A stretch of DNA of 64,000 bases from Fidelibacterota bacterium (GCA_002708715.1 PAPB01000017.1:2760-66759), one strand, 5' to 3'. Shown: positions 39,462-47,275, numbered from the stretch's first letter. The notes: generated by a model from the sequence alone, not told the origin. Numbers and translations are program-made.

Positions 39462-39944
39462 ATGATCGATTTTTGTATAATTAATACTCCTATCGGCAAA
39501 TTACAAATAGAGTCTAATCTCAATATTTTAACAAAAATAAGTTTTAACATTAATAGAGTTACTTCAATACCCTCTACCTCAATAAAACACAATCTAGCAA
39601 TACAACAAACAATAGAAGAGCTCAATGAATATTTTTTTAGTGATCGAGAAATATTTACAATTAATTATAGATTAGAAGTCTCGCCTTTTTATAAAAAAGT
39701 TTTAAAAAAAGTATCAAAAATTCCTTTTGGTACAACTCAGAGCTATAAACAAATTGCAAAACAATTAAACAACAAAAATGCTTACCGAGCAGTTGGAAGT
39801 GCAAATGCAAATAACCCTCTTCCCATTATTATACCATGTCATAGAGTAATAAAATCTAATGGAAATCCTGGCGATTACGGAGGAGGAATGAAAAATAAAA
39901 AAATACTATTAAATCATGAAAACCCCTCGCCCTTCTTTTTTTAG
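39462..39944 (+). CDS. ogt: Methylated-DNA--protein-cysteine S-methyltransferase
   Basis: The 160-aa protein has the active-site PCHRVIKSNGNPGDYGGGM with the acceptor Cys near residue 125, preceded by FGTTQSYKQIAKQL and RAVGSANANNPLPIIIPCHR. It repairs O6-alkylguanine in a suicide reaction. The length is standard for Ogt/MGT. It is followed by DUF502 after 28 bp. Confidence 0.95.
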   Translation: MIDFCIINTPIGKLQIESNLNILTKISFNINRVTSIPSTSIKHNLAIQQTIEELNEYFFSDREIFTINYRLEVSPFYKKVLKKVSKIPFGTTQSYKQIAKQLNNKNAYRAVGSANANNPLPIIIPCHRVIKSNGNPGDYGGGMKNKKILLNHENPSPFFF

Positions 39945-39972
39945 AACATAATAAAACTTAATTTTCATTATA

Positions 39973-40566
39973 ATGAATTCAATTACACAAAACTTAAAAT
40001 CAAAATTATTTGCTGGTATAGCAATATTACTGCCTCTTTATCTTACATTTATTGTAATTAAAATTCTTTTTATTTCAATGGAAGAAATTTCAGAACCTCT
40101 ATTAAATAAACTTGGTCTTGATATTCTAGGATTGGGGATAATCTTAACTATCATTTTAATATATATCCTTGGCTTATTAATGACAAACTTTCTAGGTAGA
40201 AAAATCTTTAACTTAGGTGAGAACATTGTGAAAAAAGTACCAATAGTAAATATTATCTATACTACTTTAAAACAGATTACAGATACTTTCACGAAAGATT
40301 CTAATGATACTTTTAAAGGTGCGATTTATATTCAATATCCAAGAAGAGGATTATGGACAATGGCTTTTATTAGTGGAGAATCAGAAAGCAAAGAAGGGAT
40401 TGCATATTATCATGTTTTTGTACCAACAACACCAAACCCGACTTCAGGCTTCTTCTTAGTTGTCCCACAATCTGATTCAATCGCAACAGATATGTCAGTG
40501 GAAGAGGGATTAAAAACCATTATTTCTGGAGGATTACTCGCTCCAAAAAAAAATCCATTACCTTAA
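39973..40566 (+). CDS. DUF502 family membrane protein
   Basis: The 197-aa protein has two transmembrane helices (KLFAGIAILLPLYLTFIVIK, LGLGIILTIILIYILGLLMT) and a conserved C-terminal domain with IVNIIYTTLKQITDTF, FVPTTPNPTSGFFLVVP and VEEGLKTIISGGLLAP. These are the DUF502 landmarks. The function is unknown. It converges on the Omp85 gene, 19 bp away. Confidence 0.9.
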   Translation: MNSITQNLKSKLFAGIAILLPLYLTFIVIKILFISMEEISEPLLNKLGLDILGLGIILTIILIYILGLLMTNFLGRKIFNLGENIVKKVPIVNIIYTTLKQITDTFTKDSNDTFKGAIYIQYPRRGLWTMAFISGESESKEGIAYYHVFVPTTPNPTSGFFLVVPQSDSIATDMSVEEGLKTIISGGLLAPKKNPLP

Positions 40567-40585
40567 AGGAAAAATTAATTATAAT

Positions 40586-41818
40586 CTAAAACTTTTGTCC
40601 AGTACCAAAATGAAATGAGCCTGAATTCCATTTATTTTTTATAGCACCAATACCAAAATCTAAACGTAAAACTCCCACTAAAGGGAAGGGTATACGAACC
40701 CCTATACCAGTTCCATTCATTATCAATCTTTCAGGCCAATTATTCAACATATATCCAATATCTGTAAACAATACAATTACTAGACCAGATTCAATACCAT
40801 ATGTAGTTATATATTTAGGAATTATCTCATATCTATACTCTATAGAAGCATGCAAGTATTCATGTCCAAATCTATACGGTTCATTTTCATATGTCTTATA
40901 GTCAGGTATTGGCCATCCACGAATGGTATTTGAACTACCTATATAATTCTGCCAAAATTCATTTCGATCGCCCAATTTTTGTTTTAAAGATCCATTTAAA
41001 GCAATAATAGTCTTCTTTTTAGACCTATTTAAACTAAAATAAAACGAATAAGATTGATCCCAAATTAAATTATCTACTTTATAACCTTCTATATATTGAA
41101 TAGAATGATTAAAAAGTATGCCTTTCCCAGGGTTCCAATAAATATCACGAGAATCGTACTTTATAATTGAATGAATATCAATATATTTAAATAAAATAGG
41201 TTCTTTTTGATTTGAAAATTCTTTGGATTCTAAAGCAATTGCTATAGCAGTTTTTATATTATCACCAAACCATTTACCAAAACCAATTTTCAATCTATTT
41301 AAATCAACATCATGATTTAAAAATCTATGCTTAAACAAATTACGACTAATATTTAAATAAAAAGAAATATGGTTATTAAATATCCAAGGATCATTAAAAC
41401 TTATACCATATGTGTCTTCTCCTCCAATACTTCCAGAAATAGTTAACAACTGGTTTCTTCCTCTGAAATTATTTAATAACCATAAAGCGTTAAGAGACCA
41501 ACCTTTATTTTCATTATAAGTTGGGAATACCGTTGGTGGCGTTTTCTGAATTGACTCTTTAACAATATATTTTAAAATAATTGTACTATCTTCTAAAGAT
41601 ATAATATTCCAAGATACTCCACTAAATAATCCAAGATTTTCTAAACGGTTTATATCTTGATTTATTTTAGCTGAGTCAATTAATCCATTTATAGGATGCC
41701 GGATTTCGCGATGAATAATAAAATCTTTAGTTTTCGTATTTCCTTCAATTTCAATCCTAGATATCAATACTTTATTATTTGTTTGTAATCTTATAGATGT
41801 TAGAATTAAGAAAAACAA
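40586..41818 (-). CDS. Omp85/BamA-superfamily outer membrane protein with one POTRA domain
   Basis: This 410-aa protein starts with one POTRA-like domain (ISRIEIEGNTKTKDFIIHRE) followed by a 16-strand-type Omp85 barrel (VRGW-like TIRGWPIP near residue 300 and a final strand ending FHFGTGQKF). It is shorter than BamA or TamA, which have 3-5 POTRAs. The first canonical start is TTG 41818, inside the T-run of the terminator at 41817-41842. Upstream in-frame codons would encode KKRPYG, a good signal-peptide n-region, but no ATG/GTG/TTG is available there. The real N-terminus is therefore uncertain. Confidence 0.85.
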   Translation of the reverse strand: MFFLILTSIRLQTNNKVLISRIEIEGNTKTKDFIIHREIRHPINGLIDSAKINQDINRLENLGLFSGVSWNIISLEDSTIILKYIVKESIQKTPPTVFPTYNENKGWSLNALWLLNNFRGRNQLLTISGSIGGEDTYGISFNDPWIFNNHISFYLNISRNLFKHRFLNHDVDLNRLKIGFGKWFGDNIKTAIAIALESKEFSNQKEPILFKYIDIHSIIKYDSRDIYWNPGKGILFNHSIQYIEGYKVDNLIWDQSYSFYFSLNRSKKKTIIALNGSLKQKLGDRNEFWQNYIGSSNTIRGWPIPDYKTYENEPYRFGHEYLHASIEYRYEIIPKYITTYGIESGLVIVLFTDIGYMLNNWPERLIMNGTGIGVRIPFPLVGVLRLDFGIGAIKNKWNSGSFHFGTGQKF

Positions 41819-41842
41819 AAAAAGGCCGTACGGCCTTTTTTT
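41817..41842 (-). terminator. Perfect 26-bp palindrome, bidirectional terminator
   Basis: A perfect palindrome centred between 41829 and 41830 has seven A, GGCCGTACGGCC and seven T, so it forms a hairpin with a T-run on either strand. It lies 26 bp after the stop of the unknown exported protein gene, but it also overlaps the only canonical start of the Omp85 gene. Confidence 0.8.
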
Positions 41843-41868
41843 AAATTTTTGATTATTTATATTACAAA

Positions 41869-42657
41869 CTATATGTCTATTCCTTGTACCATTAAACGCT
41901 TCTTATATTCAATCCCTTGTTTAGAATAAGTATCATCAATAGCTTTTTCTAATTTATCAGTCACTTTTAAACTCTTTAATTCAACTTTAAGATTGCGCTC
42001 ATCTAATTCTCTTACTTTATATGTAGAATTAACATCTTCATATATGTGCCATACACCATCAAATTCCTTAGGAGTCCCATATTCCATTAAAACTTTGTGC
42101 TTTATAATATCAGATGAAGCCAATTGAGGAAAACCTGTATCTTTCAATTTAATTTTTTTCACAATCCCTTCTAATATAAAATGAGAATCATTATTATTAG
42201 TTGTACTATAAATAAAATCAACGTTTACAAAATCTAACATAATCAATTCATGTGTAAGACGTGATGTGTACTGAAACTCAACTGAAGCTCTTTTTATTGG
42301 TAAAACAAAACCTTCTCTAGTAGTCCTATTATCATCATGATAAACAACTTCAACTGTGGTATCTGGTATAATAGACAATACAGCTGGGAGATTAGATTCC
42401 CAAGGTGCTAATAGTTCATCGCGAAAAACCCAACCACCAGGTATCCGTTTTACTGGTATAACTGATTCAATATTTTTACGTGAGGAAACTTCAGATGATG
42501 AAAAATCTTCCTTAATATCATCTCGCTGATTAAGACTATTATTACTTGTATTATCCTTTTCAGATCCTTTTTTTGATCCAAACAGCTGTAGACCATCATC
42601 TCCTTTAATAGGTAGACATACAGCAGCAATAAAAATATATACTATAATTTTTTTCAT
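41869..42657 (-). CDS. Exported protein of unknown function
   Basis: The 262-aa protein has a signal peptide (IIVYIFIAAVCLPIKG), a Ser/Asn/Asp-rich linker (about 25-65), and a C-terminal beta-rich region including VIPVKRIPGGWVFRDELLAP and WHIYEDVNSTYKVRELDERN. I recognise no family. It is upstream of the Omp85 gene on the same strand, so a periplasmic or outer-membrane role is plausible but not shown. Confidence 0.65.
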   Translation of the reverse strand: MKKIIVYIFIAAVCLPIKGDDGLQLFGSKKGSEKDNTSNNSLNQRDDIKEDFSSSEVSSRKNIESVIPVKRIPGGWVFRDELLAPWESNLPAVLSIIPDTTVEVVYHDDNRTTREGFVLPIKRASVEFQYTSRLTHELIMLDFVNVDFIYSTTNNNDSHFILEGIVKKIKLKDTGFPQLASSDIIKHKVLMEYGTPKEFDGVWHIYEDVNSTYKVRELDERNLKVELKSLKVTDKLEKAIDDTYSKQGIEYKKRLMVQGIDI

Positions 42658-42745
42658 AATTATTCTTTTAATAGACTAATAAAACCTCGGATATCATAAT
42701 AAATAATATCCAGATAATTTACATAACTTAACACAATCTTCTATT

Positions 42746-42778
42746 AAAAAAAAGGCTCTCTAAAAAGAGAGCCTTTTT
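42746..42778 (-). terminator. Strong Rho-independent terminator
   Basis: A perfect 12-bp stem (AAAAAGGCTCTC with GAGAGCCTTTTT) closes a 6-nt loop. On the minus strand it is followed by an eight-T run. It lies 19 bp after the stop of the 75-aa repeat protein gene and must end that short transcript. Confidence 0.93.
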
Positions 42779-42797
42779 AGAAAAATAGATATTAAAA

Positions 42798-43025
42798 CTA
42801 TTTTCGACCTCTTGCCATTGGAGAACGAGAAACATTTCCATTTTTATCAATAAAATATAGATAACCTGATTCACGAGTCACTCCAGCATCGGCAACTTTT
42901 TCAGCATTACCGCCACCTTTTCCTGCGCGAGCCATTTGAGAACGCCATACATTCCCATCTTTACCTAAATAATATAAATACCCTTTATCTTTTGATACAC
43001 CTGTATTGGCAACTACTTCAGCCAT
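42798..43025 (-). CDS. 75-aa two-repeat protein, probably abundant
   Basis: The start is the ATG at 43025 because a strong GGAGGT lies 4 bp upstream; an ATG 12 bp earlier would use that site as coding. The 75-aa product is two copies of one motif: DKGYLYYLGKDGNVWRSQMA and ESGYLYFIDKNGNVSRSPMA, each followed by basic/Gly residues (RAGKGGG, RGRK). It has no signal peptide and no cysteines. A sigma70-type promoter (43101-43130) and a perfect terminator enclose it as a single-gene unit, which suggests strong expression. The fold is beta-rich by pattern; function unknown. Confidence 0.8.
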   Translation of the reverse strand: MAEVVANTGVSKDKGYLYYLGKDGNVWRSQMARAGKGGGNAEKVADAGVTRESGYLYFIDKNGNVSRSPMARGRK

Positions 43026-43100
43026 TGATACCTCCATTTTTAATATTTGATTGGTTTTTTGGCAGTGGATAGAGAGTAAACTCTATCTCTCTTGTGATTA

Positions 43101-43130
43101 ATTGTACGAATTATGATCTGTAAGTGTCAA
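43101..43130 (-). promoter_or_regulatory. Sigma70-type promoter of the 75-aa protein gene, with leader hairpin
   Basis: On the minus strand, TTGACA (43130-43125), an 18-bp spacer and TACAAT (43106-43101) match the consensus closely. Transcription would begin near 43094, leaving a leader of about 70 nt. That leader contains a 7-bp hairpin, GATAGAG/CTCTATC (43068-43087). The rest of the roughly 380-bp gap up to tRNA-Arg holds nothing I can identify. Confidence 0.75.
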
Positions 43131-43408
43131 GAGTTTTATATCCGCATACCTTACTAAGTAATTTTAGATAAATTCTGCAACTTTTAATACATGAATATCA
43201 TAATTTCCAGAAAACAATTATCTGTTTTATAAAATCAAGAAAATATAATTTATTCTTTTTATTATAATGATATTTCTATGAATAATAAAATTATAACAAT
43301 CAATAATTAAATCAATTTTGAAGAAAATCAAAAAAGAATTAGTATGTTTTTAGAAAGTTTAACTCACTAATATTAATATCGATATTTTTAAAATATTTAG
43401 TAAAAAGC

Positions 43409-43482
43409 GCCCCGGTAGCTCAGCTGGATAGAGCATCTGCCTTCTAAGCAGAGGGTCACAGGTTCGAATCCTGTCCGGGGTA
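43409..43482 (+). tRNA. tRNA-Arg(UCU), intact, integration target
   Basis: The acceptor GCCCCGG pairs with CCGGGGT and discriminator A, the D-arm is GCTCAGCTGGATAGAGC, the anticodon loop CTTCTAA gives UCU, and the T-arm is CAGGTTCGAATCCTG. CCA is not encoded. The half from 43441 onward is repeated exactly at 45701. A 6-bp hairpin (ATGAAC/GTTCAT, 43493-43510) follows and may be a weak terminator. Confidence 0.97.
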
Positions 43483-43484
43483 CT
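43441..43484 (+). repeat. 44-bp direct repeat, left copy (att-like, inside tRNA-Arg)
   Basis: This copy begins at the first base of the tRNA anticodon loop and ends two bases past the discriminator. It is identical over 44 bp to 45701-45744. Flanking bases differ on both sides, so 44 bp is the full match. Confidence 0.95.
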
Positions 43485-43617
43485 TATGAAAAATGAACTT
43501 ATCTGTTCATAATTTTATAGTTAAAAGATTTAAACTCTCCCTCTAACTTAATTACGATAATCAAAAATCTATTTAGAAATTTTTAAACTTTATTGAAATA
43601 AGTAAATTTTGTTCGAG

Positions 43618-44817
43618 ATGAAAAAACTCTATCCATTATTATCTTTATTATTTTTGATTTATTGGGGGTGTGAAGACTCTATAGATGATGAAAAATCCAT
43701 TACTAAGTCGTTTACGACTCTTTTTGGTGGAAATCAAGAAGACCTTGGTTTTTCTGTTCAACAAACCACAGATGGTGGATATATCATTACTGGATATACA
43801 TGGTCCTATGGGAATGGTGAGGAAGATATCTGGTTAATAAAGACAGACAGTCAAGGAAATGAAGAATGGAATCAAACATATGGTGGAAATGAAGATGATA
43901 AAGGTTTTTCTGTTCAACAAACCACAGACGGTGGATATATTATAACAGGGTTTACAGACTCCTATGGTTCTGGTGAATTTGATATTTGGTTAGTGAAGAC
44001 AGATAGTCAAGGAAACGAAGAATGGAATCAAACCATCGGTGGAACTAAAGATGACGAAGGTTTTTCTGTTCAACAAACTACAGATGGTGGATATATTATA
44101 ACAGGGTATACATTGTCTTTTGGAAATGGGGAAGAAGATATCTGGTTAATAAAAACAGATAGTCAAGGAAATGAAGAGTGGAACCAAACCTTTGGTGGAA
44201 GTGAAGACGACTATGGTTATTCTGTCAAACAAACTACAGATGGTGGATATATTATTACTGGATATTTATCAAATATTGAAAATAATAGTTATGATGTTTG
44301 GTTAATAAAAACAGATAGTCAAGGAAATGAAGAGTGGAACCAAACCTTTGGTGGAGATGAAGACGACTATGGTTATTTTGTCAAACAAACTACAGATGGT
44401 GGATATATCATTACTGGAGGGACACAATCTTTTGGAAATGGTGAACAAGATGTTTGGTTAATCAAGACAAATTCACAAGGGAATGAAGAGTGGAATCAAA
44501 CCTTTGGTGGAACTGATGGTGAATCTAGTTTTTCTGTTAAACAAACCACAGATGGTGGATATATTATTACGGGTGGTACCCGATCCTACGGTCGTGGTAG
44601 TTCTGATGTTTGGTTAATCAAAACAGATGGTCAAGGGAATGAAGAATGGAATCAGACTCTTGGTGGAAGTTATAATGACTTTGGTTATTCTGTTGATCAA
44701 ACCACAGATGGTGGATATATTATTACAGGAGGTATAGAATCCCCAGTATATGGTCGTTATGATATTTGTCTAATAAAAACAGACTCAGAAGGGACTACAG
44801 AACCTTACGGTGATTAA
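43618..44817 (+). CDS. Lipoprotein with seven exact-length propeller-like repeats
   Basis: The start is the ATG at 43618; an in-frame TTG 9 bp upstream is less likely. The 399-aa lipoprotein has the leader LLSLLFLIYWGC with the lipid-acceptor Cys at residue 18. The mature part is seven repeats of exactly 52 residues (156 bp), each with GG-x4-GFSV-x-QTTDGGYIITG, then DIWLIKTDSQGNEEWNQT. Seven units of beta-rich sequence suggest a seven-bladed propeller on the cell surface. No catalytic motif is seen. The gene stop abuts the next ATG (TAAATG). Confidence 0.9.
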   Translation: MKKLYPLLSLLFLIYWGCEDSIDDEKSITKSFTTLFGGNQEDLGFSVQQTTDGGYIITGYTWSYGNGEEDIWLIKTDSQGNEEWNQTYGGNEDDKGFSVQQTTDGGYIITGFTDSYGSGEFDIWLVKTDSQGNEEWNQTIGGTKDDEGFSVQQTTDGGYIITGYTLSFGNGEEDIWLIKTDSQGNEEWNQTFGGSEDDYGYSVKQTTDGGYIITGYLSNIENNSYDVWLIKTDSQGNEEWNQTFGGDEDDYGYFVKQTTDGGYIITGGTQSFGNGEQDVWLIKTNSQGNEEWNQTFGGTDGESSFSVKQTTDGGYIITGGTRSYGRGSSDVWLIKTDGQGNEEWNQTLGGSYNDFGYSVDQTTDGGYIITGGIESPVYGRYDICLIKTDSEGTTEPYGD

Positions 44818-45507
44818 ATGAAAGAACTCTATCCATTATTATCTGTATTATTTTTGATTTATTGGGGTTGTGACCCTGATTTTTTGTATGATTTAGAAGA
44901 TCGTTATTTTGATTCAGATTCAGATTCAGGACCTTCAGTTAATTTGTGGGGTGTCGATTATTCTATAGAAAAGACTACCCGATTGGAGTTACGACATAAT
45001 TATCTTACAGATTCAATCCCGTCAGAAATCGGTAATCTGACTAATCTGACTTATTTGGATTTATCATTCTGTCAACTTACCGGTTCAATTCCACCTGAAA
45101 TAGGGAATTTGATAAATCTTACTGAATTACACCTTGGTTACAATGATTTACAAGGAGATATTCCTACAGAAATTGGTAATCTATCCAATCTGAGTCAATT
45201 GATGTTGGATAAAAATCATCTCACAGGTTCAATTCCTCCAGAAATCGGTAATTTGTCCAATCTGAGTCAATTGATATTCGATGAAAACCAACTCACAGGT
45301 TCAATCCCATCAGAAATTGGTAATCTGTCCAATTTGGATTCTTTGAAATTAAAAGGAAATCAACTCTCTGGAGAGATACCAGAGGATATTTGTAATCTTA
45401 TTGAAAATAATTGTAATGTAATTATTTACTCTAACCGACTTTGTCCTCCATACCCATCCTGTATTGAAGATTATGTGGGAGAACAGGACACTAGTAATTG
45501 TGATTAA
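44818..45507 (+). CDS. LRR lipoprotein (plant-type leucine-rich repeats)
   Basis: The 229-aa lipoprotein has leader LLSVLFLIYWGC (Cys 18), an acidic linker, and about six 24-residue LRRs with the pattern LxxLxLxxNxLTGxIPxEIGNL (for example NLTELHLGYNDLQGDIPTEI). The C-terminal cap is Cys-rich (CNVIIYSNRLCPPYPSCIED). The first 56 bases differ from the start of the preceding gene at only three positions. It is likely a surface-exposed binding protein. It is the middle gene of the tRNA cassette. Confidence 0.9.
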   Translation: MKELYPLLSVLFLIYWGCDPDFLYDLEDRYFDSDSDSGPSVNLWGVDYSIEKTTRLELRHNYLTDSIPSEIGNLTNLTYLDLSFCQLTGSIPPEIGNLINLTELHLGYNDLQGDIPTEIGNLSNLSQLMLDKNHLTGSIPPEIGNLSNLSQLIFDENQLTGSIPSEIGNLSNLDSLKLKGNQLSGEIPEDICNLIENNCNVIIYSNRLCPPYPSCIEDYVGEQDTSNCD

Positions 45508-45699
45508 ATGAAAACTAAAAAGAAAAACACTAACACTAAATCAGAAAAAGTTTCAAAACTAACCAAAGAAGATGGACAGTCAGAAAAGTATGAGGAAAGG
45601 AGAATAAAGGTGAAAAAAGGATTTAGAAAAATATTTAGAACAAATTCTAAATATCAAATTATCGACAAGAAAAAAATTCTATTTTGGATGGAGAAATAA
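45508..45699 (+). CDS. 63-aa highly basic protein
   Basis: This is a Lys/Arg/Glu-rich 63-aa product (MKTKKKNTNTKSEKVSKLTK at the start; VKKGFRKIFRTNSKYQII later) without signal peptide or hydrophobic stretch. Its ATG abuts the LRR gene stop and its TAA ends one base before the right 44-bp repeat. It might bind nucleic acid (recombination directionality factor-like size and charge) or be a by-product frame. I recognise no family. Confidence 0.5.
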   Translation: MKTKKKNTNTKSEKVSKLTKEDGQSEKYEERRIKVKKGFRKIFRTNSKYQIIDKKKILFWMEK

Positions 45700-45700
45700 A

Positions 45701-45744
45701 CTTCTAAGCAGAGGGTCACAGGTTCGAATCCTGTCCGGGGTACT
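45701..45744 (+). repeat. 44-bp direct repeat, right copy (displaced tRNA-Arg 3' half)
   Basis: Identical to 43441-43484, covering anticodon loop, variable and T-arm, and acceptor 3' strand of tRNA-Arg. There is no 5' half here, so it is not a functional tRNA. Confidence 0.95.
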
Positions 45745-45775
45745 CTAAGAAACAACACCAATTTACCTATTAATA

Positions 45776-45804
45776 AAAGCCTCACTTAACTTTGAGGCTT
45801 TTTA
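45776..45804 (+). terminator. Rho-independent terminator, probably the original tRNA-Arg terminator
   Basis: The 9-bp stem AAAGCCTCA/TGAGGCTTT with an 8-nt loop is followed by a short T-run. It lies 32 bp after the displaced tRNA 3' half, the expected place for the ancestral tRNA terminator. The cassette insertion would have moved it 2.26 kb away from the functional tRNA. Confidence 0.8.
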
Positions 45805-45868
45805 GTTTATTCTTATAAAATACAGGTTAAAATAAATAAATGAATTGCATTACAAAAGGCTATAAATT

Positions 45869-47275
45869 TTAATTTTGCCTTTTTACTTTACTTGCTTTCA
45901 TTAATTTCAATAAAGAAAATTTTAATTTTTCTTTACCAAGACAATTATCTATCAAATAAATTAATGGATAAATAAATATAAAAATAACCAAAGGATTTAC
46001 TCCTGCTCTCATACGTAAAAATAGTTGATTTTGGTAAGTAAAAGATACAACACCAATCGCAAAGGCAAGGACTAATATACTCACTATAATTATACTTGAA
46101 TGTCTATTTAAAATATATTGACTTCTATAACTAAGAATAAAAGCTAATAATGAATAACTTAAGATTAATAAAAATGTAAATTTTTTGTGAAAAAAACTAT
46201 AACCAGCTTGATATAAATAATTTATATAACCATCTCTAAAAATTGTTACAGTACCATTTTCTGCAGAAGTAGTAAAAAACTTTGGTATTCTTTCACAAGT
46301 TTTAATGAAAAATGCCTTAAAATTATTTTTATTACTCAATGAACTTGCCCAAAATTCAGAATTAATGAGATATTTTTTTGGAATATTTTTAAAATTAGAA
46401 AATTCTTCATATTCATTTGGCTGATCCGTCCAATTACGTTCTGAAATTTGTTTTATCAATCCATTAGCATCTAAATATTTATACATCTGAGTATTTTCTG
46501 TGCCTTTTATTTTCCCTAATCTAAGAATAGATAAATTTAAGTTTATATCTTTCACAGAGGATAAACTATTGTATCCGTTCAATGTAAAATAAAATTGCAT
46601 TCCAATATAAAATATTCCAAAAAAAGCTCCAAAATATAAACTATTGGATTTCATGAAAGTTTTTTTAAATATCAATTTAATTACTATGAAAAGGTATATA
46701 CTAAATACTAATAAAAGCCAAATTGGTTTTAGGAGATATGCAAAAAAAGCTGAAAAAGCTGAAAAAAAACTAATATATAGAACTTTATATTTATTTCTAT
46801 CATTGTACGATGGAATTTTTTCAAATAATAGTAACGATAATAATGCAAAAAATAAAGGTGCAGATTCAGGAAGTAAAGCTAATGTAAAAGCTAATGATTG
46901 AGGATTTAAAAAACAGAATAACATTATTATACTCACTAAATAGATGTTAATATTCTGAAAAGTTCTTTTTATCATATACCAAAATATTATTGATGAAAAC
47001 ACATATAAAATAATTTGGAAATGAATCATAGCATATTCCCAATCACCATTGAAAACAGCTTTATGGAACCATATTAATATTGGATATCCAATTGATCTTC
47101 TATCAAAATTTTCCGCCTCAAACCACTTCTCTGATATAACAATATAATCTTCTGTATCAAGAAATTTGAGGGGAGTTAATTCTGTAAAACTAACACAAAA
47201 AATAAATATCAAAAGACCAGAAAAAATAGAGCTTAATAATTCATTAAAATCTATTATTGGAGTATTATCCTTCAT
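45869..47275 (-). CDS. Polytopic membrane protein, probable GT-C glycosyltransferase
   Basis: The 468-aa protein has about ten transmembrane helices. An acidic first-loop region (FLDTEDYIVISEKWFEAENF, then DRRSIGYPILIWFHKAVF) resembles the DxD/ExD first periplasmic loop of GT-C polyprenyl-phosphate-sugar transferases. A long soluble loop lies near residues 235-320. The exact family is not recognised. It lies at the start of the glycan cluster, on the minus strand, convergent with the tRNA cassette. Confidence 0.6.
   Translation of the reverse strand: MKDNTPIIDFNELLSSIFSGLLIFIFCVSFTELTPLKFLDTEDYIVISEKWFEAENFDRRSIGYPILIWFHKAVFNGDWEYAMIHFQIILYVFSSIIFWYMIKRTFQNINIYLVSIIMLFCFLNPQSLAFTLALLPESAPLFFALLSLLLFEKIPSYNDRNKYKVLYISFFSAFSAFFAYLLKPIWLLLVFSIYLFIVIKLIFKKTFMKSNSLYFGAFFGIFYIGMQFYFTLNGYNSLSSVKDINLNLSILRLGKIKGTENTQMYKYLDANGLIKQISERNWTDQPNEYEEFSNFKNIPKKYLINSEFWASSLSNKNNFKAFFIKTCERIPKFFTTSAENGTVTIFRDGYINYLYQAGYSFFHKKFTFLLILSYSLLAFILSYRSQYILNRHSSIIIVSILVLAFAIGVVSFTYQNQLFLRMRAGVNPLVIFIFIYPLIYLIDNCLGKEKLKFSLLKLMKASKVKRQN

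Larger units (their letters stand above)
43441..45744 (+). mobile_element. Integrase-less tRNA-Arg cassette carrying surface lipoproteins
   Basis: DNA between two exact 44-bp copies of the tRNA 3' half gives a unit length of 2,260 bp. This is the footprint left by tyrosine-recombinase insertion into a tRNA gene, where the incoming att site restores the tRNA and the displaced 3' half marks the far end. The insert contains three same-strand genes with no spacers between them and a 63-aa gene whose stop ends one base before the right repeat. No integrase, excisionase, replication gene or IS is present. Its base composition looks less AT-rich than the glycan cluster that follows. It is either a cargo-only satellite mobilised in trans or the residue of a larger island. 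Confidence 0.75.

Noticed and set aside
43618-45507. Eukaryotic contamination suggested by plant-type LRR repeats
   Set aside because: The LRR gene has a bacterial lipoprotein leader, no introns and abuts bacterial-type genes; such LRR lipoproteins occur in marine FCB bacteria.
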